Origin: Deltaproteobacteria bacterium | GTDB lineage: Bacteria > Myxococcota > Polyangia > Haliangiales > Haliangiaceae | Direction of reading: 5' to 3' | Length of the DNA: 11,943 bases | Assembly: GCA_018262455.1 (NCBI GenBank) | Contig: JAGSPR010000191.1 | Location: forward strand, 1-11,943 | Shown here: one piece after another, positions 6,612 to 11,943 of the stretch | Position numbering within the stretch: the first letter of the stretch is position 1 | Layout of the letters: every line of letters starts with the position of its first letter | Notes under the pieces: model-generated | Seen by the model: the letters and a program-made list of their open reading frames with translations, nothing else | Databases searched by the model: none | Told to the model about the DNA's origin: nothing | Made by a program: the position numbers and the translations under genes

Positions 6612-6761
6612 GCGGATCGCAGGTGCATGTCTCGTACCCGCTTCAGCGTGCGCCTGGGCTCGGCACGGATCCCCACGAACGCCGAGGTCTCCCGGATCGC
6701 CGCACGGTTTGTGGCGGCGCGATCTCCCACGAGCTGACCTGAGAGTACGCTGAGGACCTCG

Positions 6762-7865
6762 ATGGCGCTCAACGGACCACCGCCCGTGGTGCAGACGACG
6801 GCGCCCACGGCCGCGCATGGCCCCGAGCTCGAGGCGGCGATCGAGGCCGATCCGTTCGATGTCCACGCCTACCTGGTCTACGCCGACTGGTTGCAGGCCA
6901 AGGGCGATCCGCGGGGCGAGCTGATCGCGCTGATGTGCGCTGCGGAGTCCTCACCCAGCGCGAGCGCCGCTGCGAACGCGCTGCTGGTCGCGCACCAGGC
7001 TCGGTTCTATGGCCCGCTCGGCGCCCACCTGCGGACGCACGACTACGCGCACGCCGAGGCCCTGCGCTTCCGGTACGGCTTCCTTCATCGGGCACAGCTG
7101 TCGAACAACAAGCACAGCGCCGATGGCTACAAGGAGCGCGATCTGGTGGAGATCCTCGAGCTGGTGCTCGCGCACCCCTCGGGGCGGTTCCTGGTCGACC
7201 TCGCGCTCGGCATCAACAACGAGAACATGGCCACGCTCGACGACGTGATCGCGTTGCTCGCCGAGCGCAAACCGGCGGCGCTGCGCCGGCTCGAGCTCGG
7301 CCTGTTCACCGGCGGACCGTCGTGGTTCCGGATCGGCGATCTGCGCGCGCTGTGGAAGGCGCTGCCTCGGCTGTCGACCCTGATCGTCAATGGCGACTCG
7401 TTCGAGCTCGGCGCGATCCACCTGCCCGAGGCGCAGCGCGTGGAGCTGCATACCGGCGACCTGACCGTCGGCAACGCGGACGCCGTGGCGCGCGCCAGCT
7501 GGCCGAAGCTCGAACACCTCGACCTCTGGCTCGGTACGCGCACGCCGGCCGTGTTCACGAAGCTCCAGCCGCTGCTCGAGCGCACGGACCTGCCGGCGCT
7601 CCGTCGCCTCGCGATCCAGAACACCGCGATCACCGACGAGATCTGCACCCGACTCGTGAGCTCGGGCCTCGTCGGCCAGCTCCGCGAGCTCGACCTCTCG
7701 ATCGGCACGATGACCGATGCCGGGGCCCGCACCCTTGCCTCCCAGCGCAGCCACCTGCAGCTCGATCTTCTCGATGTCTCGCGCAACCGCCTGACGCCCG
7801 TCGGGATCCAGGCGCTCGACGGCCTCGCGACGACCGTGATCGCTCAGCGCATGACCCGCGTGTAG
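6762..7865 (+). CDS. TIGR02996 repeat-companion domain protein with leucine-rich repeats
   Basis: 367 residues, with ribosome binding site GAGGA at 6752-6756 five bases before ATG. Residues 22-57 match the TIGR02996 'repeat-companion' domain: ELEAAIEADPFD followed by LVYADWLQAKGDPRGELIAL, with the diagnostic YADWL and GDPRGE. This domain is known mainly from myxobacteria and planctomycetes, usually in front of leucine-rich or other repeats. Here residues 190-360 contain degenerate leucine-rich units such as LPRLSTLIVNG, WPKLEHLDLWLG, LPALRRLAIQNTAITD, LRELDLSIGTMTD and LDLLDVSRNRLTP. No signal peptide or membrane segment is seen, so it is probably cytoplasmic. The family has no defined biochemical function; protein-protein binding is the likely role. 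The gene is divergent from the small membrane-protein gene across 150 bp and is not obviously in an operon. Confidence 0.85.
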   Translation: MALNGPPPVVQTTAPTAAHGPELEAAIEADPFDVHAYLVYADWLQAKGDPRGELIALMCAAESSPSASAAANALLVAHQARFYGPLGAHLRTHDYAHAEALRFRYGFLHRAQLSNNKHSADGYKERDLVEILELVLAHPSGRFLVDLALGINNENMATLDDVIALLAERKPAALRRLELGLFTGGPSWFRIGDLRALWKALPRLSTLIVNGDSFELGAIHLPEAQRVELHTGDLTVGNADAVARASWPKLEHLDLWLGTRTPAVFTKLQPLLERTDLPALRRLAIQNTAITDEICTRLVSSGLVGQLRELDLSIGTMTDAGARTLASQRSHLQLDLLDVSRNRLTPVGIQALDGLATTVIAQRMTRV

Positions 7866-7929
7866 AGCCGCCAGGCAGCCGAGTTGCTCGTGGTCGTCGA
7901 CGGGCGCCGCTCGGGGGATTGGCTGACGT

Positions 7930-8652
7930 ATGCTCGCGCTCGTGCGCGCATCCTGGCTGCTGGTTCTGGTCGTCGCGGCAGGCTGCGGTACGAACGCCAC
8001 CCCGGGCGAGGACCCGCTCGCGCCCGACGGCTGTGCCGGTGCAACGGAGGCGGCCTTCTGCGTCGACTTCGATCAGCCCGCCCAGCTGCAGACGCCGTTC
8101 GGGTTCTCCGAGTTTCTCGGCGGTGACATGACCTCGAATGTGGTCACCGGCGAGCACGGCAACCACACCCTCTCGGTCGCGAGCGAAGGTGGCGCGTTCG
8201 GTCAGTCTGCGCCATTCGCCGTCAGCGCCGCGACGAGCGCGTCGATCGAGGCCGATCTCCAGCCCTTCGAGACCGCGCCTGGCAAGGCCCTGGTGCTCGG
8301 GCTGGTCCTGCTCGACGGCTCGAGCTCGGCCGGCCGCCAGGTCTGGGTCGTCGCCCACGACGACGCGACCCTCACGGTCGACGCGCTCGGCATCAGCGTC
8401 CCCACGACCGGCACCCTCGATCCGTCGGGCGTCACCACGATCCGCATCGACACCACGTGGATCGCCGGGGGCAGCGAGATCGTGATGGACGTCTTGGCTG
8501 CACCCGCCGGTGGTCCGCTCGTCCCGATCGCGCAAGGCCATCACATCGCGCTCGCGCCGCCACCCCAGCTCAGCGTCGCGATCGCCGTGATCTCGCTCGA
8601 GCCAGGCATCCGGCGCTTCGAGTTCGACAACGTTCGCCTCGACATCCAGTAG
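7930..8652 (+). CDS. Lipoprotein with predicted concanavalin/LamG-like beta-sandwich
   Basis: 240 residues. The N-terminus is a short basic/hydrophobic signal ending VVAAGC, a good lipobox with acylated C19. A G-rich stretch (GGGGGAT near 7913-7919) precedes ATG 7930; the in-frame GTG at 7942 would give a tighter signal peptide but has no ribosome binding site. After a linker, C35 and C44 could form a disulfide. The rest is beta-rich, with FCVDFDQP at the start, RQVWVVAHDDATLTV in the middle and RRFEFDNVRLDIQ at the end. Such a framing is seen in concanavalin A/LamG-like jelly-roll domains, where first and last strands pair. This is fold inference, and no ligand can be named. Expected location: periplasmic face or outer surface of the outer membrane. 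It stands 64 bp after the TIGR02996 gene and 81 bp before the phosphoesterase gene. Confidence 0.7.
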   Translation: MLALVRASWLLVLVVAAGCGTNATPGEDPLAPDGCAGATEAAFCVDFDQPAQLQTPFGFSEFLGGDMTSNVVTGEHGNHTLSVASEGGAFGQSAPFAVSAATSASIEADLQPFETAPGKALVLGLVLLDGSSSAGRQVWVVAHDDATLTVDALGISVPTTGTLDPSGVTTIRIDTTWIAGGSEIVMDVLAAPAGGPLVPIAQGHHIALAPPPQLSVAIAVISLEPGIRRFEFDNVRLDIQ

Positions 8653-8733
8653 GACACCGACGGCAGGCGTCGTCACTCGCGCATGTGCGCATGCCGGCGT
8701 GGCTTTTCCGGCCTGGACGAGGGCATGCTACCA

Positions 8734-9780
8734 ATGGCGCGGACGATGAGGCTCGCGCACTGCTCCGACCTGCACCTGCTGTCACACGACGGTGCCCGCT
8801 GGCTCGAGCTGGCGAACAAGCGCTGGATCGGCGCGATGAACCTGCTGTCGAGCCGGAGCCGCCACTATCACGTCGCCGCGTTCGAGGCGATGGTCGCCGA
8901 TCTCAACGACCAGCGCGTCGATCACGTGCTGTGCACCGGCGATGTCACGAACCTCGCACTCCGCCAGGAGTTCGCGTTTGCCCGTGACAGGTTCGATCAG
9001 CTGGCGCTCGGCCCCGTCGGGGTGACGGTGATTCCCGGCAACCACGATGCCTACGTTGCCGAAGGCGTGCCGCTGTTCGGGGAGATGTTCGGCGATTTCG
9101 CGACCACCGATGCTGGCTGGGAGTGGACCGAGGCCGACCGCGACCCGAGTGACCGCGAGGACGATCTGATCGGAGCGGCTCAGCCGCAGGGGATCGGAGC
9201 GGCCCAGCCGCAGGGGATCGGAGCGGCTCAGCCGCAGGGGATCGGTGGCCAGATGATCCACAAGCCCAAGGGGCCCCTGGTTCCGCACTGGCCGATCGTA
9301 CGGATTCGCGGCGAGCTCGCGCTGATCGGGCTCTCTACCAGCCGGCAGACCCCGTGGTTCACCGCGTACGGGCTCCTGGGCGCAGGCCAGCTGGGGCGGC
9401 TCGGTCGCGTGCTGACGCGGTTACAGAGCCTGGGCAAGGCCCGGCTCGTGGCGATCCACCACCCCCCCGCGGGCAAGCGCGCCCGGAGCCGGATCCGGGG
9501 GCTACGCGATCACGCGGCGTTCGCCCAGGTGATCGCGGCAACCGGAGCCGATCTGATCGTCCACGGTCACGAACACCGCGATATGACCGAGTCTTTGCCG
9601 GGGCCGACCGGATCGGTTCCGGTGCGCGGCATCGCGTCGGGCACGTACTTCCACAACAAGCCCGAACGTACCGCGCGGTACCGCATCTACGACATCACCA
9701 ACGGGGTCATCGGCTCCGACCATGTTCGCGTCTGGGACCGCGCGCAGGGACGGTTCACGGCAGATGCAGGCACAATCTAA
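8734..9780 (+). CDS. Calcineurin-like metallophosphoesterase
   Basis: 348 residues from ATG 8734. This start is preferred because GAGGG (8719-8723) lies ten bases upstream and the conserved core begins at once; 8683, 8725 and 8746 are alternative in-frame ATGs. All signature motifs of the dinuclear-metal phosphoesterase family are present: D12-x-H14 (SDLHLL), G69-D70 (TGDVTN), G102-N103-H104-D105, H242-H243 (AIHHPP) and G278-H279-E280-H281. The arrangement resembles the CpdA/Icc-like class III cyclic-nucleotide phosphodiesterase group, but the substrate cannot be decided; phosphodiester or nucleotide hydrolysis is likely. No signal peptide, so cytoplasmic. Odd point: residues 146-169, between GNHD and the HH motif, are three copies of IGAAQPQG, an expansion absent from the family core. 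The TAA at 9778-9780 is followed after 58 bp by the aminotransferase gene. Confidence 0.9.
   Translation: MARTMRLAHCSDLHLLSHDGARWLELANKRWIGAMNLLSSRSRHYHVAAFEAMVADLNDQRVDHVLCTGDVTNLALRQEFAFARDRFDQLALGPVGVTVIPGNHDAYVAEGVPLFGEMFGDFATTDAGWEWTEADRDPSDREDDLIGAAQPQGIGAAQPQGIGAAQPQGIGGQMIHKPKGPLVPHWPIVRIRGELALIGLSTSRQTPWFTAYGLLGAGQLGRLGRVLTRLQSLGKARLVAIHHPPAGKRARSRIRGLRDHAAFAQVIAATGADLIVHGHEHRDMTESLPGPTGSVPVRGIASGTYFHNKPERTARYRIYDITNGVIGSDHVRVWDRAQGRFTADAGTI
9169..9240 (+). repeat. 3 x 24-bp tandem repeat inside the phosphoesterase gene
   Basis: Three 24-bp units (9169-9192, 9193-9216, 9217-9240) each begin ATCGGAGCGG and end AGCCGCAGGGG; a partial fourth (ATCGG) follows. Units 1 and 3 are identical; unit 2 differs by one synonymous base (GCT to GCC). 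Each encodes IGAAQPQG, so copy-number change would stay in frame. Each unit contains the inverted repeat GCGGCT-C-AGCCGC (one mismatch in unit 2), so the single strand can form serial small hairpins. Confidence 0.95.
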
Positions 9781-9789
9781 CCCTGGATG

Positions 9790-9817
9790 TTGACTTGGGT
9801 TTGTCCCGTGAGATACC
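9790..9817 (+). promoter_or_regulatory. Candidate sigma70-like promoter of the aminotransferase gene
   Basis: TTGACT (9790-9795; five of six bases match the -35 consensus) lies 16 bases before GATACC (9812-9817; three of six match the -10 consensus). The locally AT-rich stretch is unusual in this window and sits just before AAGGAG and the start at 9839. The -10 match is weak, so the call is tentative. Confidence 0.35.
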
Positions 9818-9838
9818 CCCACCAGACAAGGAGAGTCC

Positions 9839-11140
9839 ATGGGTGACCGGACGCCGAACGCCGACGCGATCGAAGCCGCTGACAAGCAATACGTGATGCG
9901 CCCGTGGAGTCACCCGGCTGGAGAGCCGGTGATCATCGCGAAGGCACGCGGTTGCGTCGTCACGGACGTGCACGGCAAGGATTACCTCGACTTCACGGCC
10001 GGCTACTTCGTGAACAACGCCGGCCACTGCCACCCCCGGATCATCGAGGCCGCGACCCGTCAGCTCGGGGAGGTCCTGCAGGTCTCCGGCAAGCACGGCA
10101 CGATCCCCGCGATCCGGCTCGCCGAGAAGCTCATCGGCCTGGCACCGAAGACGATCCAGAAGGCGTTCTTCTCGACCGGCGGCTCGGAGGCCAACGAGGT
10201 CGCGCTCAAGCTCGCGCGCCAGCACACCAGGAAGCCGGACGTCGCGTACCTCCAGAACGGCTATCACGGCCTGACCCTGGGTTCGCTCGAGGTCACCGCC
10301 AGCGAGAAGTATCGCGAGTCCGCCGGCAAGCCGATGGGCTCCGAGAACTACGCGATCCCGACGGCGTACTGCTACCGCTGCCCGGTCAAGCTGAGCCCCG
10401 ACACGTGCAAGGCCGAGTGCCTCGACGGCGTCGAGGCGCAGTTCGCGGCACGGCCGAACACCGCGGCGCTCATCGCCGAGCCGATCCAGGCGGTCGGCGG
10501 CCTGGCGCCGCCCCAGAAGTGGTGGGATCGGCTCGACCGGTTGCGCAGGGCGCGCGGGATCTTGTTCATCGCCGACGAGATCCAGACCGGCCTCGGCCGC
10601 ACCGGCAAGATGTTCGCAGTGGATCACTACGGGCTCGAGCCCGACATCATGACGGGTGGCAAGGGTCTGTCTGGCGGCGTCGGTTCGCTCGGGCTGACCG
10701 CCGCGTCCGACGCGGTGTGCCGCGAGTTCTTCGGAGGCACCACGCCGACGTCCGGCGGCAACGCGGTGTCGGCCGCTGCCGGCATGGCGCTGATCGAAAC
10801 CATCGTCGCCGAGGGCATGATCGACAACGCGGCCAAGATGGGCCGCTACTTCACCGAGGCCGCCTGGGCGCTCGCCGATCCATGGATCGGCGATGTCCGG
10901 TTCACCGGGATGCTCGGAGGCATCGAGCTCGTCCGGGACCGCGCCACCAAGGAGGTCCTCGGCAAGACCGAGATCGCCAAGATCAAGGACAGCCTGCACG
11001 AGCAGGGCATGCTGATCACGGTCTCGGGCTGGCACGGCAACGTGCTGCGACTCCAGCCGCCGCTGTCGGTCACGGCGGCCCAGATCGATCAGCTAATTGC
11101 TGCTTTGCGCAAGACCCTGACCACCCTCCGCGGCGGCTGA
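9839..11140 (+). CDS. Class III PLP-dependent aminotransferase
   Basis: 433 residues with a strong ribosome binding site (AAGGAG at 9828-9833) five bases before ATG. It has the class III (ornithine/GABA/AGXT2-like) fold-type I layout: STGGSEAN at 112-119 for phosphate binding, Y142-H143-G144 stacking on the cofactor ring, D246 in IADEIQTGLGRTG contacting the pyridine nitrogen, and K275 in TGGKGLSGG as the Schiff-base lysine. Length is typical. A four-Cys stretch (CYRCP...TCKAEC) lies at about 180-200; similar segments occur in AGXT2-like and dialkylglycine decarboxylase-like members and may be structural. The reaction is transfer of an amino group between an amine or amino acid and an oxoacid. 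The substrate is not deducible; alanine-glyoxylate, GABA-like or amino-alcohol precursors are possible. The phosphatidyltransferase gene 70 bp downstream suggests a lipid headgroup role, by adjacency only. Confidence 0.92.
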   Translation: MGDRTPNADAIEAADKQYVMRPWSHPAGEPVIIAKARGCVVTDVHGKDYLDFTAGYFVNNAGHCHPRIIEAATRQLGEVLQVSGKHGTIPAIRLAEKLIGLAPKTIQKAFFSTGGSEANEVALKLARQHTRKPDVAYLQNGYHGLTLGSLEVTASEKYRESAGKPMGSENYAIPTAYCYRCPVKLSPDTCKAECLDGVEAQFAARPNTAALIAEPIQAVGGLAPPQKWWDRLDRLRRARGILFIADEIQTGLGRTGKMFAVDHYGLEPDIMTGGKGLSGGVGSLGLTAASDAVCREFFGGTTPTSGGNAVSAAAGMALIETIVAEGMIDNAAKMGRYFTEAAWALADPWIGDVRFTGMLGGIELVRDRATKEVLGKTEIAKIKDSLHEQGMLITVSGWHGNVLRLQPPLSVTAAQIDQLIAALRKTLTTLRGG

Positions 11141-11193
11141 TCCGACGGTCCGCGCAGACCTTTCGTTCGCATCCTCTCCTGACAGCGACTTCG

Positions 11194-11199
11194 TATAGA
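11194..11199 (+). promoter_or_regulatory. Possible -10 element just upstream of the phosphatidyltransferase start
   Basis: TATAGA (11194-11199) matches the -10 consensus at five of six positions in GC-rich surroundings and lies 11 bases before ATG 11211. No Shine-Dalgarno sequence precedes that ATG, so a nearly leaderless transcript starting around 11206 is conceivable. A matching -35 at 16-18 bases upstream is not evident; CTGACA at 11179 is too close. Confidence 0.3.
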
Positions 11200-11210
11200 G
11201 TCTGGCCCGA

Positions 11211-11918
11211 ATGAATCTGTTCGCCCTCCGGAAGCAGCTCGACCGGCTGCTTCATCCGCTGGTCTCGGGAATGGCCAGGCTCCCTCTGCACGCGAACGCG
11301 TTCACGATGCTGGGCGCCCTGATCGGGCTGGTCGGCGGCGTCGTGTTCTTCTACGGCCACTGGTGGCTCGGGCTCGTGCTCTTGATCGTCCGCGGGTTGG
11401 TCGATCACGTCGACGGCTTCAAGGCCCGTAACTTCAACCAGCGCTCCACGTTCGGCGCCGTCATGGACGACGTCTGCGATCGCTGGGTGCTCGGGATCAT
11501 GTACGCCGGCGGCTGCCTCAACCTCAGCTACGACTACCCTCACATCCTGATCGTGCTCGGCTTCGGGATCACCGGAGCGCTCACCAACGTCATCATCAAG
11601 CTCTCGATCTACGCCGAGAGCCAGCAAGACATCTGGCGCGAGAAGGGCAAGATCGGCCACCCGGTCGACGTGGTCGGGCTGTTCGGCTCTGCAGAGTTCC
11701 TCATCTACTACGGGTTCGGCGTGCTGTTCACCGCGCTGCTCCACGATCCCCGGCCGCTGCTCGCCGGCTGCTGGGCGGTGGCGATCATGAGCCATGTCTC
11801 GCTCCTGCAACGCGTGCGCTTTGCGTGGAAGCGTTACCGGTTCGTGGACCCAGGTCTCGTCGCTACCGAGGACACCATTCGACCATCCGTCTCGGTGACC
11901 TCCAACGAGGCCAGCTAG
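11211..11918 (+). CDS. CDP-alcohol phosphatidyltransferase family membrane enzyme
   Basis: 235 residues. The family signature D-x2-D-G-x2-A-R-x8-G-x3-D-x3-D is complete: D65, D68, G69, A72, R73, G82, D86 and D90. It lies at the end of the second hydrophobic segment, as in known structures where the aspartates bind the metal and the CDP group. About six hydrophobic segments follow the family topology (roughly 30-48, 51-63, 92-108, 109-128, 150-175, 180-197). The reaction is transfer of a phosphatidyl or phospho-alcohol group from a CDP-linked donor to an alcohol at the cytoplasmic membrane. Donor and acceptor (glycerol phosphate, inositol phosphate, amino-alcohol) cannot be told from the motif. 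The start at 11211 has no clear ribosome binding site. The TAG is directly followed by a GTG that may begin the next gene. Confidence 0.92.
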   Translation: MNLFALRKQLDRLLHPLVSGMARLPLHANAFTMLGALIGLVGGVVFFYGHWWLGLVLLIVRGLVDHVDGFKARNFNQRSTFGAVMDDVCDRWVLGIMYAGGCLNLSYDYPHILIVLGFGITGALTNVIIKLSIYAESQQDIWREKGKIGHPVDVVGLFGSAEFLIYYGFGVLFTALLHDPRPLLAGCWAVAIMSHVSLLQRVRFAWKRYRFVDPGLVATEDTIRPSVSVTSNEAS

Positions 11919-11943
11919 GTGGCCAGCGTCGTGACCGCGAAGG
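11919..11943 (+). CDS. Probable 5' end of a further gene (truncated by window)
   Basis: Directly after the TAG of the phosphatidyltransferase gene, GTG (11919) opens a frame reading MASVVTAK to the window edge, with GAGG at 11907-11910 as a possible ribosome binding site eight bases upstream. Zero spacing implies translational coupling. Only eight codons are visible, so the product is unknown. Confidence 0.35.

Noticed and set aside
6612..6866. N-terminal extension of the small membrane protein to 6866
   Set aside because: The extension overlaps the start of the TIGR02996 gene on the other strand and reads as Arg/Gly-rich sequence unlike a protein N-terminus. MMNTVKN at 6611 is the sensible start, despite a weak ribosome binding site.
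8657..8671. CGACG/CGTCG hairpin after the ConA-like lipoprotein gene as a terminator
   Set aside because: Only a five-base stem and no T-run; such short matches are expected by chance in this GC content.

Overview
The window is GC-rich, densely coding bacterial DNA of myxobacterial (Myxococcota) character, probably from the Haliangium/Kofleriaceae/Polyangia side, although the sequence cannot fix the family. The clues are several Cys-bearing lipoproteins, a MYXO-CTERM-like segment (Cys motif, hydrophobic stretch, Arg-rich end) and a leucine-rich-repeat protein with the TIGR02996 'repeat-companion' domain. Translational coupling and strong third-position G/C codon use are also seen. No rRNA, tRNA, CRISPR array, transposase or phage gene was recognised.

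Left part (1-2350): the C-terminal part of an outer-membrane beta-barrel-like protein is followed by a compact three-gene unit. Two short exported peptides are paralogous over a TGxPACGNV...C segment (CX12C), and an overlapping gene encodes a soluble ferritin-like di-iron protein with two DExxH motifs. This is the best candidate for an undescribed small system.

Middle part (2484-6137): one very large reading frame encodes a lipoprotein. Its N-terminal half looks like a TULIP (BPI-like) lipid-binding fold followed by an Ig-like domain. A MYXO-CTERM-like tail and a second lipoprotein-type signal then follow in frame. The C-terminal half looks like a seven-bladed propeller with a Cys-rich insertion. 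It may be two proteins fused in frame, or a protein with a membrane hairpin.

Convergent and divergent section (6138-7865): a small membrane protein on the minus strand carries an 11-residue amphipathic repeat. Divergent from it lies the TIGR02996/LRR protein.

Right part (7930-11943): a ConA-like lipoprotein, then a calcineurin-type metallophosphoesterase with an in-frame 3 x 24 bp tandem repeat. Next come a class III PLP aminotransferase with a strong ribosome binding site and a candidate promoter, a CDP-alcohol phosphatidyltransferase with an intact catalytic motif, and the likely first codons of a further gene. The aminotransferase and phosphatidyltransferase may act together in making an amino- or polyol-headgroup phospholipid, but this is inference from adjacency.

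The window is dominated by envelope functions: an outer-membrane protein, two or three lipoproteins, secreted peptides, a membrane-anchored protein and a phospholipid-synthesis enzyme.
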